Assembly (NCBI RefSeq): GCF_001667925.1
Contig: NZ_LZJR01000128.1
Location: 35,771-99,770, forward strand
Origin: Mycobacterium sp. E2479
GTDB lineage: Bacteria; Actinomycetota; Actinomycetes; Mycobacteriales; Mycobacteriaceae
DNA: 64,000 bases
Reading direction: 5' to 3'
Part shown: piece by piece, positions 15,666-23,652 of the stretch
How the letters are laid out: each line of letters opens with the position of its first letter
Numbering within the stretch: position 1 is the stretch's first letter
The notes under the pieces: model-generated
What the model was told of the DNA's origin: nothing
Databases searched by the model: none
Seen by the model: the letters and a program-made list of their open reading frames with translations, nothing else
Position numbers and translations under genes: made by a program

Positions 15666-16987
15666 TTGCCCCGTTCCTCATCGCCGGACAGATACGCGGC
15701 CCACGTGGACCAAAGGTTCCGGAAGTTCGAATCATTCATGTATGGCTGGTACGCGCACCCCGGACCGGGGAAGCCCGCAACGGGCTGTTGATCGAGGCCC
15801 ATGACGTACGGGAAGTCGAGCTCACGCACGACAGACCCCCTGAGCTGCCGGGTGATGTTGGTCCAGTTCTCCATGTCGTCCTGCTCGAACATTCCACCGG
15901 GACCGAAGGCCAAGGTATAGGCGCGGTAGACCTCCTGTTTGTACTCATCGGAGGCGGCCTTGGGCACCAGGCACCACGACGACATCTGCATTCGGCCAGC
16001 CGACAACGGTCGCACGTGGCGCAGGGTGGTGAACCGAACACCCGGTTCACCCGGGACCAGGCTGAACGGCTGACTCAAAAACGACAGGTTCGGGAACACG
16101 ATCCCGACCGCCGTGCGCACCGGCGCGAAAACCTCGATTTGGTCGGCTGTGAGACGCCGCTCGAGGCAATCGACGATCTCGGGCGGGTATGCGAAAAATG
16201 GTGGAGTTCCCGGGGTTTCACCCAGCCCGATCCCGTGGCCCTTGCCCGGGATGTGAACGCTGTGACCAATGCTGTGTGTGCTTCCCGACGAGGCGAAATA
16301 GCCCAGGTGGAAACCGAACTGGTGGGTGACGGGGGTATGGTAACCGTCGCCAGAGCCATTCTCGGTGTACAACTTCCAGTCGCAGTTCGACTCCCAGATG
16401 TCTGGCGGCCCGTAGACCTCCACGCCGGTCTCGCTCGTCTTCAAGAAGTAATCTAGATAAAACTGGTAACCACCCAAGAAGTCTTCCAATGGTTCGACGT
16501 CGGGGTTGAGCGACCCGAAAATGAGGCCCTCGTAGCTGTCATTCCGGACCGGGACCAAACCCCAGTTCCGTTTGTCCAGGTTACCGCCGAAGGCTTGCCT
16601 GTGATACGGGACAGCGACCAGTTCGCCGCTGTTCTTGTACACCCAACCGTGGTAAGAGCAGCGAAAATGTGACGAATTGCCCAGGTCCGATTTGCACATT
16701 TGGTTTCCGCGATGCCGGCAAAGGTTGAGGTGCACGTGGATCCGCCGGTGCTCGTCGCGCGCGACGAGCACCGAGTTGTCGGCGATGGTGCGAACGACGT
16801 AGTCGCCAGGTTCGGGAATCTCGCTTTCGTGGGCGACGAAGTTCCAAGTGCGCCCGAACAGCCGCTCGACCTCCAACTGATATATCTCGGGATCGTTGAA
16901 GATTTTTGCCGGCACGATGCCGTCCGAGACGCCCGCGCGCAGTTTTTCGACGAGTTGCATCGCCCCGCGATCGGCGAAGGTGGTCAA
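15662..16987 (-). CDS. Aromatic ring-hydroxylating dioxygenase, Rieske alpha subunit
   Basis: A 441-residue catalytic subunit that dihydroxylates an aromatic ring with O2. The Rieske ligands are Cys90/His92 (CRHRG) and Cys110/His113 (CSYHGW). The mononuclear iron site is Asp214, His217 and His222 in GDGYHTPVTH, plus Asp370/371 in EQDDMENW. The TTG at 16987 was chosen because AGGAGAAGG ends two bases upstream; an ATG six codons earlier lies inside that site. The long divergent region upstream (16988-17397) probably carries its promoter. Substrate class (PAH, biphenyl, N-heterocycle) cannot be read from sequence alone. Confidence 0.93.
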   Translation of the reverse strand: MTTFADRGAMQLVEKLRAGVSDGIVPAKIFNDPEIYQLEVERLFGRTWNFVAHESEIPEPGDYVVRTIADNSVLVARDEHRRIHVHLNLCRHRGNQMCKSDLGNSSHFRCSYHGWVYKNSGELVAVPYHRQAFGGNLDKRNWGLVPVRNDSYEGLIFGSLNPDVEPLEDFLGGYQFYLDYFLKTSETGVEVYGPPDIWESNCDWKLYTENGSGDGYHTPVTHQFGFHLGYFASSGSTHSIGHSVHIPGKGHGIGLGETPGTPPFFAYPPEIVDCLERRLTADQIEVFAPVRTAVGIVFPNLSFLSQPFSLVPGEPGVRFTTLRHVRPLSAGRMQMSSWCLVPKAASDEYKQEVYRAYTLAFGPGGMFEQDDMENWTNITRQLRGSVVRELDFPYVMGLDQQPVAGFPGPGCAYQPYMNDSNFRNLWSTWAAYLSGDEERGK

Positions 16988-17397
16988 AGTCCTTCTCCTA
17001 ATCATTGATTCGCCGAATGACTCTTCGATTAATGAGCCACCGACTCGGCTTCATTATGGCTCCGCAAGTCGCCCCGGCGCTGGGCCCGAACGGGTACATT
17101 GCGAGCCCGCCACATGGCCACGGCTGGCGTTTGCGTCTTGCCCCGCCACCGATCAACTCAACAGGGTCCGGCTGCGGTCTGGGACTAGGACCAACGCACG
17201 GTCTGACGGTCGTTGATTACCGCGAAAAGTACCCCTTAGGGTGCTGATCGCCCTTGTTGCCCGGATTTACGCTGCTCGACACATTCGCAATACGGCGAAA
17301 GTGACATCGCCGATGAATCGCCCCGGGGTGTACGCGGACTCCCGGAAATCAACCGTTCGTCTGCAGAGGCCTTGCGTTCCACCAGAAAGGTGTAAGG
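16988..17397. promoter_or_regulatory. Divergent intergenic region with CAACG/CGTTG inverted repeat
   Basis: This 410-bp region between the Rieske operon (minus) and an alpha/beta hydrolase gene (plus) has no convincing gene. CAACG at 17192-17196 and CGTTG at 17211-17215 form an inverted repeat with a 14-bp spacer, a possible operator. Promoters for both sides are expected here. Confidence 0.4.
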
Positions 17398-18291
17398 ATG
17401 ACGATTCAGACCGACGAGTACGACGTCGACGGCATTCGTGTGTTGCGCACGGCGCCACTACAATTTGCTCGCACCGCTTCATTACTTCTCGTACACGGTG
17501 GATGCCACGGTGCATGGTGCTGGGACAAATACCTGCCGTACTTCGCATCAAAGGGTTGGGACTGTCACGCACTCAATTGGCGGGGGCGCGGGGGCTCAGC
17601 GCAGCTGGCCGAGACGGAAGCGATATCACGGCCGCTGGAGCATGTTGCAGAGGACATCGCTACTGTAGCGGAAACCTTCGCCGTTCCGCCGGTAGTAGTT
17701 GCGCACAGCATGGGGGGACTCGTCACCCTCAAGTTCGCCGAAACCAACGTGTATTCGGGCTTAGTGCTGATAACTCCCGTCCTACCCGGCGAAGTCTCGC
17801 CCGCGCCGATCGACCTCGTGGTCGATCCTCGGGAGCTTTGGGGACCACCGCCTTTGGACCTCGCCAAACATCTGTTCTTCACCGCCGCAAGCGAAGACGA
17901 CGCGCGCCGCTATCACAGCATGCTGGTGTCGGAGTCGGCCCGGGCTGTCGAGCAAGCCGTCACCGGCAAGCGGGTAAGCATCGACCCGGTGAAGATCTCC
18001 GGACCGGTTCTGGTGGTCGCGGCGGAAAAGGACGTCTTGTGCCCGCCAGAAGAGGTTAAGCGTCTCGCCAACTTGCTTGGCGCGGATTACCGCTACGCCT
18101 CCGGCTTGGGCCATGGCGTTATGATGGCCCAAGACTGGAAGCACATCGCGCAGGCCATTCACCAATGGCTCACCACACATGTCGTCGGGTTGGACGTCGT
18201 AAGCAGTGCTTCGATTCGCCCCGACCCGTCGCTACTGACTAACGATGCCCGCTCGCTCGAGGCGATAACCTCGGTAGCAGACCATCTCTGA
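17398..18291 (+). CDS. Alpha/beta hydrolase
   Basis: A 297-residue hydrolase. The oxyanion region is LLLVHGGCHGAWCWDKYLPYF, the nucleophile elbow is VVAHSMGGLV, the acid region is VVAAEKDVLCPPEEV and the catalytic His is in SGLGHGVMMA. A C-terminal tail of about 35 residues follows the fold. The ATG at 17398 follows AAGGTGTAAGG. It is divergent from the Rieske dioxygenase operon, so it may act on a ring-cleavage product or on an ester, thioester or amide form of the substrate. Family members include esterases, lactonases and C-C hydrolases, which cannot be separated by motif alone. Confidence 0.85.
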   Translation: MTIQTDEYDVDGIRVLRTAPLQFARTASLLLVHGGCHGAWCWDKYLPYFASKGWDCHALNWRGRGGSAQLAETEAISRPLEHVAEDIATVAETFAVPPVVVAHSMGGLVTLKFAETNVYSGLVLITPVLPGEVSPAPIDLVVDPRELWGPPPLDLAKHLFFTAASEDDARRYHSMLVSESARAVEQAVTGKRVSIDPVKISGPVLVVAAEKDVLCPPEEVKRLANLLGADYRYASGLGHGVMMAQDWKHIAQAIHQWLTTHVVGLDVVSSASIRPDPSLLTNDARSLEAITSVADHL

Positions 18292-18320
18292 GGCCTCTCG
18301 AAGAGATTCCAACATAGACA

Positions 18321-19349
18321 GTGGTTGTCTGCCACGACCACCTCTGCGATGCTGACAGCTTGGATATCTTTGACCAGTGGCAAGACGGCGGCACCGAGCT
18401 TCGTTGGCGCTCGACGACCGCCGCTAACGATGGCCGAGAGGTCGCCGTGTTCAGTCGCCGGTGCGGCACTGCCGGCGCGCCCGCATTGGTGTTGGTGCAC
18501 GGCTTTCCGACCAGCAGCATCGACTATTTCGCGCTGGCAGGCGAACTGAGCGCTGACTTCGACATCTATCTGCTGGACTTCCCGGGCTACGGGCTCTCCG
18601 ACAAACCACGCGCGCCCTATGTGTACTCGCTGTACGACGACGCGCGCCTGCTCGTCTACGCGATCACTCAGGAATGGGGACTTACCGATTACCGGATGCT
18701 CACCCACGACCGCGGGAGCAGCGTCGGCATGATCGCGGTGGGCATGCTGGCCGCACACGATCCGCCGGCGGTACCCGTCGACTTGATCTTGACCAACGCC
18801 AACATCTATCTGCCGCTGTCCAACCTCACGGCCTTTCAGATCGCGCTACTCGACCCAACGACGGCGCGGGCCACCGCGGCGGCCACGACGCCGGAGATGC
18901 TGGCAGCCGGCATGGGCGCGAGCACGTTCATGCCGCGGCGGACGCTGGAAGACCCGGAGATCGCCGCATTGGCCAAATGCTTTGCCTATAACGACGGAAT
19001 CCGCGTGCTGCCCGACACCATCCAATATCTCCACGAGCGTGCCGGCGACGAAACCGGTTGGCTGGAAATGCTTTCCACTAGTGACGTCAACACGACGGTG
19101 GTGTGGGGCCTCCACGACAACATCGCACCGTTGCGAGTCCCCAACCGCGTCTGGCAGACGTACCTGAAGAAGAAGCCGGGCCGCAACCGCTACTGGGTGC
19201 TCCCCAGCGCCGACCACTATCTGCAGTGCGACGCACCCGGGCAATTAGCCCAGATCGTGCGGCTCACCGCCCAGGGTGAGGATATTGCGTTGCAGACGTT
19301 GGGGAATCAGCCCGACGGCGCGGTGTTGGTGGATCAAAGCGACGCCTAG
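18321..19349 (+). CDS. Alpha/beta hydrolase, haloalkane dehalogenase/epoxide hydrolase type
   Basis: A 342-residue hydrolase with an Asp nucleophile. The oxyanion stretch is LVHGFPTSSIDYF, then DFPGYGLSDKP, the nucleophile elbow is LTHDRGSSVG (Asp), the later acid is in WGLHDNIAPL and His lies in PSADHYLQCD. Asp rather than Ser at the elbow points to dehalogenase, epoxide hydrolase or related C-X chemistry. The GTG at 18321 has no clear ribosome site, and the first 30 or so residues are atypical, so the true start may be downstream. It follows the previous hydrolase by 29 bp and ends at a strong hairpin. Confidence 0.78.
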   Translation: MVVCHDHLCDADSLDIFDQWQDGGTELRWRSTTAANDGREVAVFSRRCGTAGAPALVLVHGFPTSSIDYFALAGELSADFDIYLLDFPGYGLSDKPRAPYVYSLYDDARLLVYAITQEWGLTDYRMLTHDRGSSVGMIAVGMLAAHDPPAVPVDLILTNANIYLPLSNLTAFQIALLDPTTARATAAATTPEMLAAGMGASTFMPRRTLEDPEIAALAKCFAYNDGIRVLPDTIQYLHERAGDETGWLEMLSTSDVNTTVVWGLHDNIAPLRVPNRVWQTYLKKKPGRNRYWVLPSADHYLQCDAPGQLAQIVRLTAQGEDIALQTLGNQPDGAVLVDQSDA

Positions 19350-19353
19350 CCCC

Positions 19354-19383
19354 GCCGAGCCTGAAACTAACTTCACGCTCGGC
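19354..19383. terminator. Bidirectional terminator-like hairpin
   Basis: GCCGAGC-c-TGAA pairs with TTCA-c-GCTCGGC around a six-base loop, giving an 11-of-12 stem, followed by TAAAAGG on the plus strand. It sits between convergent genes (hydrolase plus, P450 minus), so it could stop both transcripts. The core resembles a GCCGAGCGTGAA-type palindrome that I recall as common in mycobacterial intergenic regions. Confidence 0.75.
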
Positions 19384-19402
19384 TAAAAGGGCCGGCCCCT
19401 GC

Positions 19403-20599
19403 CTAACGGGTGACGACGGGCAAGCGGGCCCACCCACGCACGCTCGCGGTATGCGCCCGTTGGGCGTTCGCATAGTCGACTTCCCAGTCCGGCCAACGCT
19501 TCAGCACCTCTTCGAAGGCCACCCGCGCTTCAAGCCGGGCCAGCGCCGAACCCAAGCAGAAATGCAGGCCCTGCCCAAAGCTGAGATGGCTTCCCCGACG
19601 GTGGATGTCGTAGCGATCCGCATCCGGGAAGTGGCTTTCGTCGCGGTTGGCCGAGGCGTTCAGCAGCAGCATGAACGACCCCTCGGGAACCTTGCGACCA
19701 TAGTGCTCGGCGTCTCGCGCGACGTAGCGGGCCTGCACCGGTGATGGCGGCTCGTAGCGCAGCGTCTCCTCGATCGCGCCGGGGATCAGCGACGGGTCCG
19801 CGACCAGTTCGCGGCGTTGATCGGGGTGATCGGACAACAGTTGACCCATGAAACCGATCAGCCGAGCGGTGGTCTCGTTGCCGGCACCGGCGATCATCGC
19901 GGTGTAGGCGAGCACCTCGGTCCGCGACAGCGGCCGCCGCGTGCCGTCCGGCTCATCGATTTCGGCCCGCAAGAGTTCGGTCATGAGGTCGTCGGATGGA
20001 TGATTGGCCCGCCACTCGATATATTCGGCAAACAGGGCAATAGAATTCGCGAAGACATTCGCATCGACCGCGGCGGGGTCGCTCTCCCTGGACAAGGCGA
20101 TGTTGGCGACGCTGCGGTCGCGGATCTTTTCTTGGTCCGCCTCTGGAATGCCCAGGAGGTAACCGATGGTCCGCATCGGCATCATCGCGCCGAGGTCCGC
20201 GATGAAATCGAAGCCACTCCCGCCGACCAGCGGGTCGAGCTCGCGGACACAGAACCCCCGCACCAGATCCTCCACAGCGAGCATGCGCCTGGGCGTGAAG
20301 ACACGGGACAGCAGTTTGCGGTGCAGGTCGTGCAGCGGAGGATCCTCGAACAGCAGGATGCCCGGGGGCACTTCGATGTTCGCGAACAAGATGTCGGCGG
20401 TCGTGCCTCGGCCGGAACGATACGTTTCCCAGTTCGGCAGTTCGCGCACCACGTCGTCGTATCGACTGAGCGCGTAGAAGTTGTACTTCTCGTTGTAGTA
20501 CAGCGGTGCTTCTTCGCGCATCCGCTTCCATACCGGATACGGGTCCAAGTCGATCTCGACGTCGAACGGGTCGTAATACAACTCGATGGTGTCTGTCAT
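19403..20599 (-). CDS. Cytochrome P450
   Basis: A 398-residue soluble bacterial P450. The haem motif is FGQGLHFCLG with the proximal ligand Cys348, the I-helix oxygen-activation motif is AGAGNETTAR and the K-helix ExxR is in EETLRYEPP. The N-terminal region (DPFDVEIDLDPYPVWKRMREEAPLYYN) and PPLHDLHRKLLSRVFTPRRM are typical of mycobacterial CYPs. The ATG at 20599 follows AGAGGAA. It lies 26 bp downstream of a TetR gene on the same strand, so it is probably controlled by it. No ferredoxin gene is adjacent. The substrate is unknown; a sterol, terpenoid or lipid is typical. Confidence 0.92.
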   Translation of the reverse strand: MTDTIELYYDPFDVEIDLDPYPVWKRMREEAPLYYNEKYNFYALSRYDDVVRELPNWETYRSGRGTTADILFANIEVPPGILLFEDPPLHDLHRKLLSRVFTPRRMLAVEDLVRGFCVRELDPLVGGSGFDFIADLGAMMPMRTIGYLLGIPEADQEKIRDRSVANIALSRESDPAAVDANVFANSIALFAEYIEWRANHPSDDLMTELLRAEIDEPDGTRRPLSRTEVLAYTAMIAGAGNETTARLIGFMGQLLSDHPDQRRELVADPSLIPGAIEETLRYEPPSPVQARYVARDAEHYGRKVPEGSFMLLLNASANRDESHFPDADRYDIHRRGSHLSFGQGLHFCLGSALARLEARVAFEEVLKRWPDWEVDYANAQRAHTASVRGWARLPVVTR

Positions 20600-20625
20600 T
20601 TCCAATTCCTCTGGTAAAGAACGGC

Positions 20626-21288
20626 TCAGCCGTTCCGGTGCAGGAAGCCGTGCAGGATTGCCTGGATGAGTTCGTCGACGATGGTCTCCCGCGACGGCGG
20701 CTCGGTGCCGAAGTATGCGGACCGCAACGCCGCCATGCCGGCGATCATCGCCACCGTCGAGTGGGCGGGCAGGTCGGGGTGGTCCGACCGCAGCCCCCGC
20801 AGGTGCATCCCCTCGGCGCTGATCTGTCCGAGCGAGGTGATGGCCTGCCTGATCTCGGCGATGCCGGCGTCGCCCTTTTCCTCCTCGCTCAGCGTTTCCG
20901 ACGTCATCAGGGTCAATAGCAGGCCCTGGTTTTGGACGAACACGTCGTAGAGCTGCCCGACGAATCGCCGTGCCAGCTCTTCCTCGTCCGTCTCCTCCGG
21001 GACGACCGACTGCCAGGTCCGGCGGAACTCCTCGACGAAGTCGGTGAACGGCAGTACGAGCGCCTCGCGGAACAGCGCGGCCTTGGAACCGAAGTGGCGA
21101 AACAACAAGTGCTCGGTGACGCCTGCGGCCTGCGCGATTTCGCGCGTCGTCGTGCTGCGGTAGTCCTGTCGCGCGAAGCGCGCCCGGGCGGTATCGAGCA
21201 ACAACTTGCGTGGCGCACCCCGAGGCCGGCGAACGGAGGCCGGCGCCTCCGCCATGCTGCGCTTGGTGGTAGACGGCCGCTGGGCCAC
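20626..21288 (-). CDS. TetR/AcrR-family regulator
   Basis: A 220-residue repressor. The N-terminal HTH reads STTTREIAQAAGVTEHLLFRHFGSKAALFREAL, preceded by a basic, Pro/Arg-rich arm of about 30 residues. The C-terminal ligand-binding domain contains an acidic segment (PEETDEEELARRF). The GTG start at 21288 is nine bases after GAGGAG. A near-perfect 16-bp palindrome (21325-21340) lies 37 bp upstream, between this gene and the divergent membrane-protein pair. The P450 gene follows after 26 bp. Autorepression and control of both flanking transcripts are likely. Confidence 0.88.
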   Translation of the reverse strand: MAQRPSTTKRSMAEAPASVRRPRGAPRKLLLDTARARFARQDYRSTTTREIAQAAGVTEHLLFRHFGSKAALFREALVLPFTDFVEEFRRTWQSVVPEETDEEELARRFVGQLYDVFVQNQGLLLTLMTSETLSEEEKGDAGIAEIRQAITSLGQISAEGMHLRGLRSDHPDLPAHSTVAMIAGMAALRSAYFGTEPPSRETIVDELIQAILHGFLHRNG

Positions 21289-21324
21289 GTCGTTGTCTCC
21301 TCACCGATGGTTGACTGCCCTTAG

Positions 21325-21340
21325 GATAGTGTGCACTATC
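21325..21340. promoter_or_regulatory. TetR operator palindrome
   Basis: GATAGTG-TG-CACTATC: two perfect 7-bp arms around a 2-bp centre, in the gap between the TetR gene and the divergent 36-residue peptide/AveC-like genes. Size and position are typical of TetR operators. A related site occurs at 23504-23519. Confidence 0.75.
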
Positions 21341-21376
21341 TAACGAGTCGAGCTCGGATTCGAAAGGGGTGCGACC

Positions 21377-21487
21377 GTGGGCGCCGTCATCATGCTTGGC
21401 ACGTTGTTCGGACTGCTCGTGCTGATATTCGGTCTGGTCCTGCGTTTTGACCCGCAAGCACGCCGGACTCAAGAAGAGAACCAATGA
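21377..21487 (+). CDS. 36-residue single-pass membrane peptide
   Basis: This short frame starts at GTG 21377 after AAAGGGGT and encodes 36 residues: a hydrophobic helix (MLGTLFGLLVLIFGLVL) followed by a charged tail RFDPQARRTQEENQ. Its TGA overlaps the ATG of the AveC-like gene (ATGA), strong support that it is translated and coupled to it. It may be a small subunit or chaperone of the neighbouring membrane protein. I know of no assigned function. Confidence 0.65.
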   Translation: MGAVIMLGTLFGLLVLIFGLVLRFDPQARRTQEENQ

Positions 21488-22269
21488 GCTCGCAGATGAC
21501 ACCGGTGATGCAGGCGGCCAGTGACTTCGCGCTCATCGGTGGCACCGGGTTCACCGCCCTGGGGATCTACCTCAGCGTTCGGCAGCACCGCCTGCACCCG
21601 CTCCTGCTGCTGTGCATCTCGGCGATCTCCTTCTCCTGGATCGAGGCGCCCTACGACTGGGCGATGTACGCGCAATTCCCGACCGCCATCCCGCGCATGC
21701 CGTCGTGGTGGCCGCTGAACATGACGTGGGGCGGGTTGCCGTTGTTCGTTCCCGTCGGCTACATCTCGTATTTCGTGCTGCCGGCCGTGACGGGCACGGC
21801 GCTCGGCCGATGGTTGAGCGCACGCTTCGGTTGGCGAAGGCCCCAAACGCTTTTGGTGGTCGGCCTCATCGTCGGCTTCTGCTGGGCGCTGTTCTTCAAC
21901 GGATTCCTGGGCGCCAAGCTCGGAGTGTTCTACTACGGCCGGGTGATTCCCGGGCTGGCGATCCGCGAGGGAACACTGCACCAGTACCCGCTCTACGATT
22001 CGCTCGCGATGGCCATCCAGATGATGGTCTTCACCTACCTGCTGGGTCGCACCGACGCACAAGGACGCAATGTCATCGAGATGTGGGCCGACAACCGGTC
22101 GAAGAGCCGTGCGGGCGCGTCGATCCTGTCCGTCGTCGCGGTGATCGTCGTCGGAAACGTCCTCTACGGCGCGGTTTTCGCGCCCCACCTGGCCACGAAG
22201 CTGGGCGGCTGGGTGACCACGGCACCGCCGGGCGAACTGTTCCCCGGCGTACCGAACCAGCCGAAGTAG
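21484..22269 (+). CDS. AveC-like (spirocyclase family) integral membrane protein
   Basis: A 261-residue polytopic membrane protein with about six or seven hydrophobic helices. The stretch SFSWIEAPYDWAMYAQFPT, then PSWWPLNMTWGGLPLFVPVGYISYFVLPA, matches the AveC-like pattern. AveC catalyses spiroketal formation in avermectin synthesis, but mycobacterial homologues have no assigned reaction, so the name gives fold rather than activity. It is coupled to the 36-residue peptide and diverges from TetR-P450 across the shared operator. Together they could modify a lipid or terpenoid-like compound. Confidence 0.78.
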   Translation: MSSQMTPVMQAASDFALIGGTGFTALGIYLSVRQHRLHPLLLLCISAISFSWIEAPYDWAMYAQFPTAIPRMPSWWPLNMTWGGLPLFVPVGYISYFVLPAVTGTALGRWLSARFGWRRPQTLLVVGLIVGFCWALFFNGFLGAKLGVFYYGRVIPGLAIREGTLHQYPLYDSLAMAIQMMVFTYLLGRTDAQGRNVIEMWADNRSKSRAGASILSVVAVIVVGNVLYGAVFAPHLATKLGGWVTTAPPGELFPGVPNQPK

Positions 22270-22299
22270 TGGCCGGCAAAACTCGGCGAGGAGTAGCGC

Positions 22300-23274
22300 T
22301 CAGCCGAGAGCCTCGGGCAGCACAATCTCGCCGACGCGCCTGAGGTAGGGCCATGCGATGTCGGGTGGTAGCCCGCCGCACAGCGGCGACAGGTTGAGCA
22401 CCTGGCCGGCTTTGACGCGCGAGATCGCTTCGGGGACAGAGATAATCACGTGCGACGTCCCGGTCTCACGCAGTTCGTCGACGGTGTTGACGTGGCTGAA
22501 GCCCGCCGTGGTCTCGTCCCCGGGGTTCCACGCGGCGTAGCTGCGCACGTCGTGCAGCAGATGCTCGCCGACCTCCTTCCACGCCTGATCCACGTCGTCG
22601 GCGACGAACACGACCGAGGCGGTATTGCGGTCGGGAAACATCGTCGGCCCGGGCGTATGGCCGTGCTCGCGACACGCCTCTTCGTAGGCCTTTTGCATGC
22701 CCGGTGCGTTGGCGTTGCCCAGCATGCCCAGCCCGTACCTGCCGGCCCGGCGGGCCGCGGCGACCGTCCCCCCACCCCACATCAGGCCTGGGCCGCCGGG
22801 GGTCAGCGGGCGCGGTGTCACGGTGATCCGCCGTCCGTCTTCGACAACGGTCTCTCCGGCGAGCAGCCGCCGTAACAGCGCGAGCTTCTCGTCGCAGAGC
22901 CGGCCACGCTTCTTGATCGGCACGCCGAAGTGCTCGAACTCCTCGGGCCGGTAGCCCAGGGCCAGGATGTAGGAGGCGCGCCCGTCGCTGATGATGTCGA
23001 GCACCGCCATGTCCTCGGCGAGTCGCACGGTTTCGTAGAAGGGAAGGATCAGGATCAGACTCAGCGCCAGCCGCTGCGTGCGTGCGGCCACCGCCGAGGC
23101 CAACAAAAACGGCGACGGCAGGTATCCGTCCTCGGACCCGTGGTGTTCACACAGGACGGCGGCCAGCCCACCGTGTTCTTCGGCCCACGAAGACATTTCG
23201 GGCGCCGCGGCGTACAGCTCGGCTGGGGACGCTGCCCATTCGGGATCGCGCATGTCGAAGCGCAATGTGTACAC
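22300..23274 (-). CDS. LLM-class flavin/F420-dependent oxidoreductase
   Basis: A 324-residue luciferase-like TIM-barrel oxidoreductase. Characteristic segments are EEHGGLAAVLCEHHGSEDGYLPSP, LRLAEDMAVLDIISDGRASYILALGYRPEEFEHFGV and GLMWGGGTVAAARRAGRYGLGML. The GTG at 23274 was chosen because AGGAG lies seven bases upstream; the TTG two codons earlier touches that site. Mycobacterial members usually use F420, but the cofactor cannot be proved here. It is convergent with the AveC-like gene and divergent from the DHDP-reductase-like gene across a 378-bp gap that holds a second GATAGTG site. Confidence 0.85.
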   Translation of the reverse strand: MYTLRFDMRDPEWAASPAELYAAAPEMSSWAEEHGGLAAVLCEHHGSEDGYLPSPFLLASAVAARTQRLALSLILILPFYETVRLAEDMAVLDIISDGRASYILALGYRPEEFEHFGVPIKKRGRLCDEKLALLRRLLAGETVVEDGRRITVTPRPLTPGGPGLMWGGGTVAAARRAGRYGLGMLGNANAPGMQKAYEEACREHGHTPGPTMFPDRNTASVVFVADDVDQAWKEVGEHLLHDVRSYAAWNPGDETTAGFSHVNTVDELRETGTSHVIISVPEAISRVKAGQVLNLSPLCGGLPPDIAWPYLRRVGEIVLPEALG

Positions 23275-23652
23275 AGGCAAACTCCTAGCCGACCTAATCT
23301 TTGCGACGTACGTTACACCTTTAGTCGAATGCGTAAAGCGGCAGCGTGGTCGGGATGTCCAGCGAGCTCAGCAGGCCCGGGGGCGCGTCGACGGCGAGAC
23401 GCCCGCCTCTGAACGACAAACACGGTCCCGAATGTCGCTCGAAGGCGGACAAAACGCTGGTTAGCCCGCACAGCTGCAGACCAACCTAAAATTTGTTCGT
23501 TAAGATAGTGTCTGCTTTCTTAAATCCTTGACCGCGCGGATGGGCGGCTGTAGTTTCCAAGTCGGATGCTGGGCTAAAACCCGCCGGTTACGTAAGGGCA
23601 ACGGCCGACCCGGCTTTCGTCGTGCGCGCGCACGCGCCTGAGGAGGAACAAG
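23275..23652. promoter_or_regulatory. Divergent intergenic region with TetR-like site and TTAAGA/TCTTAA repeat
   Basis: This 378-bp region holds no convincing gene. GATAGTGTCTGCTTTC at 23504-23519 matches 12 of 16 bases of the palindrome at 21325-21340, with one half-site exact. It is nested in an inverted repeat TTAAGA (23500-23505) and TCTTAA (23518-23523). An ACGTACGT palindrome occurs at 23306-23313, near the LLM gene start. The sites suggest control of both flanking genes. Confidence 0.5.
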
